IMG/VR virus record: IMGVR_UViG_3300021957_000074
Coordinates: 1 to 45,494 of that record
From: a virus
Length of the DNA stretch: 45,494 nt
Strand: one strand, 5' to 3'
Part shown: positions 30,497 through 39,541 of the stretch, in pieces
How positions within the stretch are numbered: position 1 is the first letter of the stretch
How the letters are laid out: the number at the start of each line of letters is the position of its first letter
Made by a program: the position numbers and the translations under genes
Notes under the pieces: model-generated
The model's input: the letters and a program-made list of their open reading frames with translations, nothing else
Databases searched by the model: none
Told to the model about the DNA's origin: nothing

Positions 30497-33400
30497 CTAG
30501 TAATGCTTGATGTTAAAGTCTGGACGTTGGTGTTCTACCTTACGTTGTCCACCTGTGTTGGTAGGTAGACTATCTAAAGTCTTAGAGAATGGTCTTGAAG
30601 ACTTATACTGAGTTCTAAACCCCTGTGGACGAAACGATTGATAGTTGTTATTATTATAAGGGTTAGTAGGAGTAACTTCTGGTATTACTGCATCTGGTCC
30701 CATATCTGCTGTTCTTGAGTCTGCCCTATTAGTTTGGTTAGTCTCTAAGTAATTAGAGAAACCAGAAGGTTGAGTAAATGGTGTCTCTGAAGATACAACA
30801 CTTCTTTGTCCTTGACCCATGAAGTCATACTCTGGTAATGTAGTAGGTAAATAGACATTAGGAGTAGGAGTTGTAGTAGTAGGAGTTGTAGTTCCTCCAT
30901 TCATAACATCACCCACTTGGTCACCAATGCCTGTATCAGCAAGATTATTATAAACATCTCTAAGTCCACTATCACCCCAACCACCATCTAGAACTTGTTC
31001 TCCATTGGTAGTGGAATAATAATTAGTATAATTCGCATCTGGGTTTTGGTTCTTGTAATACTGCATCTCTAGTATTGCCATCCTTTGTTTAGGGTCGGTG
31101 ACCTCTTGACCTCCATGTTGCATGGTTCCACCCATATCAACGAGTTTACCATTACCATCTACAAAGAAACTTGAATCACCAACTCTTTGAGGAGGTTGTG
31201 AGTCTAGATGTGTTTGATAGTTCTGCATTGTCTGTGTGTATTCTTGACTTGGGGTATAGTAATTATTAAATGATGGAGGGGTATAACCACCACGAACATT
31301 ACCTGCGTATTGAGATGAGAAATTAGGCATCTCTGTTGCGTTTGGATTCTCAAGCATATATTGACGTTGTTGTATTGCTATCTCTGCGTCTGCCATAAGA
31401 GCATAGTTTGGACGTTGACCACCCTTCACACTCTCGTTGAGTTGGTTTTGGTATCGACCTATTTCCGATTGTAGTTGTGCTTGGTAGTCTTGCTTTCTTT
31501 GGTCTTCTGATACCTGTGCGTTATCCCTCAGTGCCTCTGGAGTTTGATTAAACATTGTTTCCATGCCAACATAACCCTCTTCTCCTTGTCGTGGTCCCAT
31601 GACCAATCCACTAAAGTTTGGATTACTTACTTGATTATCATAATTCTCTTGAGTGATGTAACCAGTATCAGTTTTAACCATACCAGAACCATCAAACCCT
31701 GCTTTACCCCTCATAACCTCAACATCTAAGTTTGAAGGATCGAAGTAATGATCATCTGTAGGAGAAGGGGTCATGCTTGGCATATCTTGAGAAGAAGGGT
31801 CGTAACCATTCATATCATTAGTAGGTGTAGTGCTCACTGGGTCTTGATTGAAGAATGGGTCATTTGACATGTCATTCATCCAAGAGAAGTCTGAGGTTGT
31901 ATCTTGCCTTCCACCATCAAAGTTTATGCCTGAGTTAGGATTCACTGTTGTATTATCAGGAGTTGGTCCAGAGTTAGGATCAGTGTTATAGTCAAAGAGA
32001 TTCCCTATAGCAGGTAATGTTGCCAATGCTGAACGAAAATCTCCACCACCCATAAGAGTTTGGACGAAGTTAGAGTCCCCTATGTCTTTGAATAGTTGAC
32101 TAAGATCAATATCAACACCACTCTCAACACTAGAACCACCACCAGTTTTCTTACCACCACCCATTGTTCTGAGTGCTTCTGCCAAACCTAGTTGGTCCAT
32201 ACCTTCAATATTAGCAAGTGCTGTTAGTGCTTCTTGTTCCCTATTCATTTGTCCAACTTCAAGGTCACTAATTTGATCAAGTCTTCCTCTATCAACATTA
32301 AACTCTTGTTGGAATTGTTCAAGTGGGAACTGAGTAAGAGCATCTTGTAGAGACATACCCCTATCAACTGCTTTCATTACTGCCTCTTGTCTCGCACTTG
32401 CAATTTGTTGTTCTTGTGACAAGTCACTTTGTAATACTTGACTAGAAGCAGAACTTTGAACTTGTGATAGGGTATTCATATAGTCAGCAATACCACCACC
32501 TTGTAGTTGTCCTGTCTGCATAATGTTCTGTGCTTGTTGAGCAGTCAACTCACCCTTTTGGACTGCCTCTTGAATCATGTTTTGTGCTAATGCTTTGTCA
32601 ATCTCTGCCAAGTCTTGAGCACTACTCATAACATAGTCTGCTTGAACCAAACCAAGGTCTTTTGCTAGTTGGACTCTTTGTGTTGCGTCTGAACTAATAA
32701 GTTGTTGAGCATTGGAGATTTGTCCTTGACCCATCTCTGCTAGAGTTTGTTGTAGACCAGTTTGTCTCTGCATCTCTTCAAGAGTCATGCCTTGTATAAG
32801 TTCGGATTGTGCTTCAATCGCTGCTCCACTATCAAGTAAACCTCTACTAGCAAGTTGTTGGTTCAATGATTCTTGTGCTAATCCAAGGTTTCTTTGGAAT
32901 AGTTCACTGTTAGGATTTAATGCTGTATCAGAGAATGCTCCAAGACCTGCTTGTCCTTGGTCAATATAATCTTGTCCCAACCCAAGTGCTTCACGCATTC
33001 CACCTTGGATCTCTTCTTGTCCAAAATTATCCAAAGCACCTATGATGTTGCTTGCTTCTCCAATACCAGAAGTTATAACACCTTTAGCAACACTAAGTTG
33101 ATTACCTGCTTCATCGTAACCAAAGTGAAGGTTTCTATCGGAATCTTCTAGTAACCCATTGGCATCGGTCATCGCACCTTCAAAGGCAGTTAGTTGGTCC
33201 TCTGTGAGGTTACGCATACCTTCTGAAAGTTGGTTGATTGAATCGGAGAATCTATCGGTGATTTGAGGATCAAAAGTGTCTTCTACATATTGGTATGCTT
33301 CTACGATGAATTGAGGATCAGTTCGTAGGTTTTCTTGTATCTGTGCTTCTGTAAGACCAAAAGCATCTTGTAGTCTAGTTAGTTGTTCATCAGCAAAGAT

Positions 33401-33643
33401 ATTCTCAAGAGCAATGAGTTGTTCAATACCTGCCATATACTTAGCAGTGGCATCGTTGATAGCATCCCTTTGGTCTTGATATGCTTCTTGTTCAAGTATA
33501 GAGGAACCCACAGAGGTTGCCGCCGCACCAACAGCAGAGAGTGGACCTCCCTCCTTGAATGCTTTGATTATACTTTCTAAAGATGATGGAAGGGATTTAA
33601 TAATCTTCTTCAACCCATCTTCTACTTCTTCACCTACTGCCAT
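30497..33643 (-). CDS. 1,048-aa Q-rich putative ejection protein
   Basis: The N-terminal 500 residues are helical and alanine/glutamine-rich (SLNQQLASRGLLDSGAAIEAQSELIQGMTLEEMQRQTGLQ), like internal core proteins of podoviruses. Residues 500-1,048 are low-complexity, rich in N, Q, P, T, S and Y (NYYTPSQEYTQTMQNYQTHL; TTTPTTTTPTP). GAGGAGC SD and the TATAAATA motif at 33,662-33,669 make it the first gene of the ejection unit. Likely released from the capsid during infection. The long disordered half is unusual and may be unfolded to pass through the portal. Confidence 0.75.
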   Translation of the reverse strand: MAVGEEVEDGLKKIIKSLPSSLESIIKAFKEGGPLSAVGAAATSVGSSILEQEAYQDQRDAINDATAKYMAGIEQLIALENIFADEQLTRLQDAFGLTEAQIQENLRTDPQFIVEAYQYVEDTFDPQITDRFSDSINQLSEGMRNLTEDQLTAFEGAMTDANGLLEDSDRNLHFGYDEAGNQLSVAKGVITSGIGEASNIIGALDNFGQEEIQGGMREALGLGQDYIDQGQAGLGAFSDTALNPNSELFQRNLGLAQESLNQQLASRGLLDSGAAIEAQSELIQGMTLEEMQRQTGLQQTLAEMGQGQISNAQQLISSDATQRVQLAKDLGLVQADYVMSSAQDLAEIDKALAQNMIQEAVQKGELTAQQAQNIMQTGQLQGGGIADYMNTLSQVQSSASSQVLQSDLSQEQQIASARQEAVMKAVDRGMSLQDALTQFPLEQFQQEFNVDRGRLDQISDLEVGQMNREQEALTALANIEGMDQLGLAEALRTMGGGKKTGGGSSVESGVDIDLSQLFKDIGDSNFVQTLMGGGDFRSALATLPAIGNLFDYNTDPNSGPTPDNTTVNPNSGINFDGGRQDTTSDFSWMNDMSNDPFFNQDPVSTTPTNDMNGYDPSSQDMPSMTPSPTDDHYFDPSNLDVEVMRGKAGFDGSGMVKTDTGYITQENYDNQVSNPNFSGLVMGPRQGEEGYVGMETMFNQTPEALRDNAQVSEDQRKQDYQAQLQSEIGRYQNQLNESVKGGQRPNYALMADAEIAIQQRQYMLENPNATEMPNFSSQYAGNVRGGYTPPSFNNYYTPSQEYTQTMQNYQTHLDSQPPQRVGDSSFFVDGNGKLVDMGGTMQHGGQEVTDPKQRMAILEMQYYKNQNPDANYTNYYSTTNGEQVLDGGWGDSGLRDVYNNLADTGIGDQVGDVMNGGTTTPTTTTPTPNVYLPTTLPEYDFMGQGQRSVVSSETPFTQPSGFSNYLETNQTNRADSRTADMGPDAVIPEVTPTNPYNNNNYQSFRPQGFRTQYKSSRPFSKTLDSLPTNTGGQRKVEHQRPDFNIKHY

Positions 33644-33661
33644 AATTTGCTCCTCAATTGT

Positions 33662-33669
33662 TATTTATA
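33662..33669 (-). promoter_or_regulatory. TATAAATA late-type promoter for the ejection unit
   Basis: Minus-strand TATAAATA, 18 nt upstream of the ATG at 33,643, overlapping the stop of the 65-aa gene. It is the rightmost copy of this motif that I found in the window. Confidence 0.62.
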
Positions 33670-33862
33670 CGACCTGTGACCCATACACATCTTCCCTACT
33701 AGCAGGGTTGGTAGGTAATGCTGTAATTATAGACTGGACAGAGGATTCTAATGCGAAACCTCCAATCAAAAGTGCGTTCTTTATGTTCTCAAGGTCGAGA
33801 GGTGTCAACACACTTTCCTGACTATTAGATAACGCATTATTCAGTGATGCAGGTAGTATCAT
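33665..33862 (-). CDS. 65-aa protein after the giant tail gene
   Basis: Not recognised. MILPASLNNALSNSQESVLT... is helical with moderate hydrophobicity (IKNALLIGGFALESSVQSIITALP), possibly membrane-active. Its ATG overlaps the stop of the giant gene (ATGA), so it is expressed with it. Composition is that of phage A. Confidence 0.72.
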   Translation of the reverse strand: MILPASLNNALSNSQESVLTPLDLENIKNALLIGGFALESSVQSIITALPTNPASREDVYGSQVV

Positions 33863-36800
33863 AGTTTTTCGTATCTAGTAGAGTTTGATATTGTTGATGG
33901 GTCACCATTACTGTCCTTGAATAGAATAGTTTTCAAAGGTGTTGTTCCATCATCGTCATATACTACCATTCTATAAGCAAGATATTGTAATACTTCAGTT
34001 GTTCCATCACTATCAAAGTATTTAACGTTGTTATCGTGATATTTCAATAGTGTATCTAAAATACTAACATCTGCTTTAGATGCGTTCCTTGAATCGGTAT
34101 CGGTAGTAACATCCTCTGTAAGACCTCTAGCACCACCAAAAGTCCACACATCGGTTGCAGTGAGGGTAGAAGTAGTAATTGAGTCCTTGATGTTCTCTAG
34201 GGTATCTGTAGAGGTCCATCCTGCTCCCTTGAGGTCATTGAACTCTGCTACCATCTCCGCATTAGTAGGACCATCGTAATTAGCAAGTCTAGCATCAATG
34301 TCTGATGTGCTTAGGTCATTGAGTCCAGAAACACTAACTTGTGTTGCTAATCCACTAACGTCTGCCTTATAGTCATCCTTGTTAGCATAGTTGTTCAGTG
34401 CTGTATGTAACTCACCCTCATCAAGAGAAGAAGCATTATCACTAATATTCTCTAGGGTATCTGTAGAGGTCCATCCTGCTCCCTTGATCTCGGTGAATGC
34501 TGAGGTCATCTCTGTGAGCGTTGGCAAGCCATATGCAGTTAGTCTGGCATCGATGTCTGCTGTGCTTAGGTCGTTAAGCGAAGCAAACGCTGAGTCCATC
34601 TCAGCTTTAGTTGGAGCATCGTAATCCCCAAGAGCAGTATCGACTTCGCCATTGATCGCATTAAAGAATCCAGTTGTGAATGCAGAATTGTTAAACGCAT
34701 TATTGGCTACCTTGTTAGAGGTGATGGCATTGTTCTTCAAGTCAACTTCATCAGTCGAAGCATCGAATGTGGACAGTCCAGAAACATCTGCTTGGCTTGC
34801 TGTCCTTGACGCAGAATCAGTTATCACCTCGTCCGTTGTAGAGTCAAAGTCTGAGCGAGTAGAGATGGCAACGTCTAAGTTTGTTGTATCGAGACTCAAA
34901 AGTTTGATACTCTCCGCTGGAGTCAGTCCACTAACACCTGTTTCTGCAATTAACACAGGCTCTCTCCATTCTATGTCCACGCCAAATCCAGATGTTGTTG
35001 GGTTCTTTACTGGTCGCAGTCCATCATTACGGTAGACTCTCCTGTTATCGTTTTGGAAAGCCTCTGCTGTTGTTGCATTATCAAACTTAATATCAATTGT
35101 ATCATTATTAATTTTGAAGTTAGCAATGTCGATTGCTGAAACGCCACCAAAGAACTCTCTTATACCCGCTTCAGTGTATAGAGTATATTTCCACCAAGCA
35201 AACCATTCGTCAGCTCTGAATGCACCAGAGACAACAACATCCACCTCATCAGCAATATAATCAGCAGTGAAGTCCACTATTGTAGACCCATCTATTGCCA
35301 GAGTGTTATATACTTGGCAGTCAACTTGATCTGCGGCTATTGACCATCCGTTTGTTGTTGCAACAGTGGATTGCGTAAATTCTACTTTTGCTGTGACTCC
35401 GCTTACATAAGTTATACGGACTCGAACACTATCGCCATCAGAATAACCAACCCCATCAGTATATTGTAAACTATAAGATGTACCTGCATTAATAGCATTT
35501 ACAATTTCAGTAGCAGTCGTGACATTATAAATTTGGATGCGTGAATTAGCTACCAGATTTGTAATACTTGCTGTTGCTAATACAGGTGATGTGCCATATG
35601 AGCCATCATCGGACTGGAAACGTGTAAAATCAGCGTGTGGGTCTGAGCTTCCGTCTATTACCCTAGCACCAGCATCTACATCACCACCTGGATCATGTAT
35701 TTCACCTAACAGAGTTTCATAAGCTGGGCCATTATCTAGTACGATCTCAGGCCAGAAGAAAGGATCTTTGCCTTGGAAGGTAGCATCTAATGAAAGGTTA
35801 TAATTCAACCATCTTAGGATGTCTTCACCTGTATTGCTGTTTGTATCTGTAAGTGTTATTGAGTAATCTTTCAAGCCATCACCAGCATCCCATGAGATAG
35901 GAGATGCACTATCATCGGTTAAAGAAACACCAGTGATTCCAGGATCACCTAATGTCAACCCATCAATAGCAAGTTGTGGTAGTGAGATTACATAAAGCGT
36001 TTCTTCAAGTGTTCCATAGGTAGTTGTTACTGAAGTTTCAGCTTGTCTGTACCCATTAGTTTGAACTTTTACATCAAGGATAGTAGAGTAATCAAAGTTA
36101 CCATGTGTAGCATCTCCAAAGTATTGTAGTACTTCATCCATGTTTCCTGTTGCTTGAGCTTTCTGAACAGAACCAGCATCAAAGTAATATTTAACTTGTG
36201 ATCCTGCAACTACGCCCTGAGATAGTATTGCACAGAAGCTTGCTGTCACGACCTCACCAGTGCTTACATATCTGAATCCATCCCTTGATAGATACTGAAT
36301 ACTTCCTGCTGTGAACTCATGGTCAATATTAAGTGAGAATGAAGCAGAACCAAATGGCGATAGTGGGAATGCCTTATTAGTTAAAGCACTTTCAGCAATC
36401 CAGAATTCAATCCAAGCAGAGTACCAGTTCTGTACTGTGGTTGCTGTAGTTACTGCGAAGTCTGTTCCTACTAATGTAGCAGTAGTTCCATAAGTTAATC
36501 CACTGGAGGCAACGTATGCCCTGTCCTCTGCTTGTGATATGCTTGCGGGCACTGGCAATGAAGTAATGACTACTCCAACAACTCTAATTGGCAAATACCC
36601 CGCTTTCATTACTGTGTAATCATATGTTCCCGTAGTCAGTGGAGTTACATTTTCACTTGTTCCAGAAGAGTTAGTTCTGAATGATTCTGTTTGAGTTCCA
36701 GTTTGAAACACTACTACTTGAGAACCCGCAACTAAATTAGTAAATTGAATACTCCCTGTAGGTGCGTTGATTGTGATGTTTGGCCCTGTGTTTGTTGTTA

Positions 36801-38487
36801 CAGTTGAATTAACATCAAGTTCTAATGTGACTGCCCCACCTGATGAATTTGTAACAGTATCAATATTAGTTCCTACGAGGTTATAAGTTCCAGCTGTAGT
36901 AAAATCAACTGTACCTGTACAAGTGACATCTTTAATAGTTGTTCCTGCACCTGAATCATAACTAATATCACAATCAAAAGTACCTCCATCAAGTAATGTT
37001 CCATTTTGTGTTGTTACTCCACCAGTAGTAGCAGTAGCTCCACCTGTGAACGTGCTGCTCTTAGCAGTGATAGTTGAGCCATCGAAAGCAAAAGCACTTA
37101 CTGCTGTGGCATCAAGTACTAAGTCTACATCTACTAAAACTGCTTGAGAACCCGCTCTACCGATAATAGTTACAGACTCACCAACAAAATTATCATAGAG
37201 ATAAGATTTTGCTCTATCATATAACTCCAAAGCATCATCAATAGTTGTGTAAGCTTCGACAGTAGCTTTGGTTGCTTGCGTTATCAAGGCGTCTGGTAAA
37301 AACCCTACAGTTGTACTTGCGACTCCATTTTGTGATACATCGTAATCCGGTAGCCCCGCAAGGTTATAATTATATTGCATAAAATTAAAATCAAAAGTAT
37401 TTAAGTTATCCCCCTTCGTTCTATAATCAGGATTTGAAGGGTAATTAATACCTTGTGCTAAATCTGTATTATCTGCAATAAATAGAACTATTTTTTGTCT
37501 TGCAACATCCCCATTTACATCGGAAGTTGCTGTATAAATCTTGTCTGCTGTATTGTCTATGTATAGATTTGTTCTTGCACCATTATCAGTATCCTTGGCA
37601 TACAATTTAACATCTTCTACATTAGCACCTGTGTCGTTAATTGCTTTAAAGTCAATTTGTTTTGTTATCTCTGCGTAATATTCGTTTCTTGAACCCCCAA
37701 GAGTTGTTCCCCAACCCTGCAATTGTACATTAGCACCTACATTAGCGTTAAGTAGTTCAAGCCTAAATTGGTCAATCATTTTTATTTCTCTTGCAGAAGA
37801 ATAAGTATTGTTAAAATCTTCAAGAGTAACTAGGTTCGTCAAATCAAGAGTACCGTAGCCAGTGATCTCCATATCATTCAAAGTATTTCCCTTGAATGAT
37901 GCAGGAGGATTAAAGATAAAAGGAGAAAGTACAGACCAATCAGAATCGTCTACTGAGAAAGTGCTAGAATACATTTTGAATCTTTGGTTTGAAGTAGCAT
38001 CAATAAAGCAACCCTTTATAATTCCACTTGCTCCTGCTTCGAGGGTAACACCATTACCTAAAAATAAGCCTGAGCCGTAAGCGTTAAATGTTCCTGTGCT
38101 TGATACAAAGAGAGCTACGTCATCTACAGCATAGGGAAACCCTGCACTTGTAGACAGTGCAATTCTAAGCCCTTCTGCCCGATAAAATCCGTTGTTTCCA
38201 TTGTTTCCGATAACTGCAAAAGTACCTATCGTAACGGTTCCATTTACTCTCATCATACCGCCCGAAGTAAGGGCTGGAGTAGCAGATGTAATAATTAACT
38301 CTTCTGTTCTATTACTCCACGATAGAGTTCCATCTACGACTAAACGATACCCTGTATCAATTATGTACTGAATTTTCGGGTCTCCAGCATTTACTCTAGT
38401 TGTTACACCCGAAATACCACTTAACCCAGACAAGTCTGTGTCTGTCCCTGTCTGAGTAATTACGCCACCTGAATATGCGAAACTCAT
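33859..38487 (-). CDS. 1,542-aa giant tail protein, apparently a hybrid of two phages
   Basis: MSFAYSGGVITQTGTDTDLS at the start leads into beta-helix-like sequence (NGNNGFYRAEGLRIALSTS), then a long series of beta-rich modules. From about residue 1,150 it has the fibre phrase LSTADIDARL...PTKAEM repeated. The last 209 residues (from 34,487) have phage-A composition; residues 1-1,333 contain many AGCT sites, as in the second module. A 40-bp block at that point also occurs 255 bp further on. The frame is open throughout. Coupled to genes on both sides (TAATG, ATGA). A receptor-binding or tail-tip role is likely. It may be a chimera of two genes. Confidence 0.75.
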   Translation of the reverse strand: MSFAYSGGVITQTGTDTDLSGLSGISGVTTRVNAGDPKIQYIIDTGYRLVVDGTLSWSNRTEELIITSATPALTSGGMMRVNGTVTIGTFAVIGNNGNNGFYRAEGLRIALSTSAGFPYAVDDVALFVSSTGTFNAYGSGLFLGNGVTLEAGASGIIKGCFIDATSNQRFKMYSSTFSVDDSDWSVLSPFIFNPPASFKGNTLNDMEITGYGTLDLTNLVTLEDFNNTYSSAREIKMIDQFRLELLNANVGANVQLQGWGTTLGGSRNEYYAEITKQIDFKAINDTGANVEDVKLYAKDTDNGARTNLYIDNTADKIYTATSDVNGDVARQKIVLFIADNTDLAQGINYPSNPDYRTKGDNLNTFDFNFMQYNYNLAGLPDYDVSQNGVASTTVGFLPDALITQATKATVEAYTTIDDALELYDRAKSYLYDNFVGESVTIIGRAGSQAVLVDVDLVLDATAVSAFAFDGSTITAKSSTFTGGATATTGGVTTQNGTLLDGGTFDCDISYDSGAGTTIKDVTCTGTVDFTTAGTYNLVGTNIDTVTNSSGGAVTLELDVNSTVTTNTGPNITINAPTGSIQFTNLVAGSQVVVFQTGTQTESFRTNSSGTSENVTPLTTGTYDYTVMKAGYLPIRVVGVVITSLPVPASISQAEDRAYVASSGLTYGTTATLVGTDFAVTTATTVQNWYSAWIEFWIAESALTNKAFPLSPFGSASFSLNIDHEFTAGSIQYLSRDGFRYVSTGEVVTASFCAILSQGVVAGSQVKYYFDAGSVQKAQATGNMDEVLQYFGDATHGNFDYSTILDVKVQTNGYRQAETSVTTTYGTLEETLYVISLPQLAIDGLTLGDPGITGVSLTDDSASPISWDAGDGLKDYSITLTDTNSNTGEDILRWLNYNLSLDATFQGKDPFFWPEIVLDNGPAYETLLGEIHDPGGDVDAGARVIDGSSDPHADFTRFQSDDGSYGTSPVLATASITNLVANSRIQIYNVTTATEIVNAINAGTSYSLQYTDGVGYSDGDSVRVRITYVSGVTAKVEFTQSTVATTNGWSIAADQVDCQVYNTLAIDGSTIVDFTADYIADEVDVVVSGAFRADEWFAWWKYTLYTEAGIREFFGGVSAIDIANFKINNDTIDIKFDNATTAEAFQNDNRRVYRNDGLRPVKNPTTSGFGVDIEWREPVLIAETGVSGLTPAESIKLLSLDTTNLDVAISTRSDFDSTTDEVITDSASRTASQADVSGLSTFDASTDEVDLKNNAITSNKVANNAFNNSAFTTGFFNAINGEVDTALGDYDAPTKAEMDSAFASLNDLSTADIDARLTAYGLPTLTEMTSAFTEIKGAGWTSTDTLENISDNASSLDEGELHTALNNYANKDDYKADVSGLATQVSVSGLNDLSTSDIDARLANYDGPTNAEMVAEFNDLKGAGWTSTDTLENIKDSITTSTLTATDVWTFGGARGLTEDVTTDTDSRNASKADVSILDTLLKYHDNNVKYFDSDGTTEVLQYLAYRMVVYDDDGTTPLKTILFKDSNGDPSTISNSTRYEKL
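34193..34232 (-). repeat. 40-bp repeat, copy 1, inside the giant tail gene
   Basis: Exact match to 34,448-34,487, encoding GAGWTSTDTLENI. It lies wholly within the phage-A-like part of the gene. Confidence 0.9.
34448..34487 (-). repeat. 40-bp repeat, copy 2, at the composition switch
   Basis: Exact match to 34,193-34,232. Sequence to its left looks like phage A, sequence to its right like phage B. It is the likely crossover, or assembly join, within the giant gene. Confidence 0.9.
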
Positions 38488-38544
38488 TACACAACATCCA
38501 CAGTCAAGTTTGGATAAGCATCTTCAATGAACAGAGCAAGTGCC
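38479..38544. repeat. 66-bp direct repeat, copy 2 (internal)
   Basis: Identical to bases 1-66. It spans the start of the giant tail gene and the end of the 29-aa gene. Right of it the sequence belongs to the second module; right of copy 1 it belongs to phage A. Confidence 0.95.
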
Positions 38545-38576
38545 TGTTGGTATTTGGGAGATACTGTTAAAGCCAT
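38487..38576 (-). CDS. 29-aa protein, short form of the 116-aa protein
   Basis: MALTVSPKYQQALALFIEDA then YPNLTVDVV. Its ATG overlaps the stop of the lipoprotein gene and its stop overlaps the ATG of the giant gene (TAATG twice). It lacks the 86-residue central part of the homologue at 9-359 but keeps both ends. Conserved position before the MSF tail gene in both phages suggests a linked function. Confidence 0.75.
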   Translation of the reverse strand: MALTVSPKYQQALALFIEDAYPNLTVDVV

Positions 38577-39139
38577 TACCTTCGTCTCTTTGCCTGGTGT
38601 TTAAAATCACCTTGTTGCTTCATAAGTCTAGCTAATTCGACTTGAAGCTCGCTGTGGATTTCTGTTCCTTTCGTTGCGTCTGAAAGCTTATCTCTAACAA
38701 GGTCAATATTTTCCCCTATCAACTCAAGACCTTTCGCAACTGAAGCATCCATTGCCTTTCCGATCATTGTTGTTTTTAAGAACCACCAAACACCTGCCAA
38801 AAGAAGGCATAAAGTCAAGACAAGCAAAGCCCATCCTGTCGTAGGTATGCTGCGGATGTAATAATCGACACTAAAAGAAGCTTCAATTTCTTCCTCAGTT
38901 GCAGTGTCTCGTTTTTCCCCTTTTTCAACATGCCCTTTGTCACCTATGGTAAGCAAAACGCTTGAGTTCCCTGAAGCTACAACGTGAACTTGGTCTAAAG
39001 GGTCGCCACTGTAAGAATTCGTGCCTTTGTCGCTAGTCTGTAGGCTTGCGTCTAACGTCTCCGTTGTCTTGATACTTTCCTTTACATCGCTGAAGGAACC
39101 GCACCCGACAAGAAGCAACAATAACAAAGTGAACTTCAT
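38576..39139 (-). CDS. Lipoprotein with a membrane helix, unimolecular-spanin-like (phage B)
   Basis: 187 residues from the ATG at 39,139, which overlaps the holin-like stop as ATGA; an upstream ATG at 39,175 would bury the signal. MKFTLLLLLLVGC has its lipobox cysteine at C13. A polar linker (14-98) leads to a membrane helix (about 102-121, GWALLVLTLCLLLAGVWWFL), then a helical, charged tail of about 65 residues. Outer lipid anchor and inner-membrane helix match u-spanins. It follows a holin-like gene directly, which supports a lysis role. Same layout as 19,139-19,603 but no clear sequence similarity. Confidence 0.75.
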   Translation of the reverse strand: MKFTLLLLLLVGCGSFSDVKESIKTTETLDASLQTSDKGTNSYSGDPLDQVHVVASGNSSVLLTIGDKGHVEKGEKRDTATEEEIEASFSVDYYIRSIPTTGWALLVLTLCLLLAGVWWFLKTTMIGKAMDASVAKGLELIGENIDLVRDKLSDATKGTEIHSELQVELARLMKQQGDFKHQAKRRR

Positions 39140-39540
39140 GTAGCAAATATCGACACAAGAGTGAAACACCCACACAGAATAACTGCGCTAACCCCAACAA
39201 CCCATTTTAAAGTTTTGCTTTGAGATTCTAAAGTTGCTATTCTTTCTGACTCTTTTGAATGGTGAGTTGCCTGTTCAGTTTTATAGTTGGCTAAATCAAT
39301 TTGAACTTCACCTACTGCTTTCATAACATTATTGTTAATTTTATGAATTAAGACTTCGTTTGCTTCGCCAATTGCTTTCTTAATCTCGTCAATCATTTGA
39401 GGAGAAGGACGCATTTGGTCTAAAGCCTGTTGCATCCAAAGCTTATAAGCAGAGGGTATTTTGTCATCTGCTCGACGACTCTTACCATCACTCAAACTTT
39501 CAATCTCCAAAATTGTAGAATCTTCTTCATCAATGCCCAC
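39136..39540 (-). CDS. 134-aa coiled-coil protein with C-terminal membrane segment (holin-like, phage B)
   Basis: Polar N-terminus, helical middle (MIDEIKKAIGEANEVLIHKINNNVMKAVGEVQIDLANY), then one hydrophobic span near residues 113-131 (WVVGVSAVILCGCFTLVSIFAT). XhlA-like layout, as in the phage A protein at 5,005-5,409. It starts with GTG one base after the stop of the connector gene. With the spanin-like gene after it, this looks like a lysis pair lacking a visible endolysin. Confidence 0.72.
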   Translation of the reverse strand: MGIDEEDSTILEIESLSDGKSRRADDKIPSAYKLWMQQALDQMRPSPQMIDEIKKAIGEANEVLIHKINNNVMKAVGEVQIDLANYKTEQATHHSKESERIATLESQSKTLKWVVGVSAVILCGCFTLVSIFAT

Positions 39541-39541
39541 A

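Noticed and set aside
1-38544. Reading the window simply as one complete circular 38.5-kb phage with terminal overlap.
   Set aside because: The repeat fits this, but the AGCT step at about 34.6 kb and the 40-bp repeat indicate that most of the giant tail gene is not native to phage A. I kept it as one of two models, not as fact.
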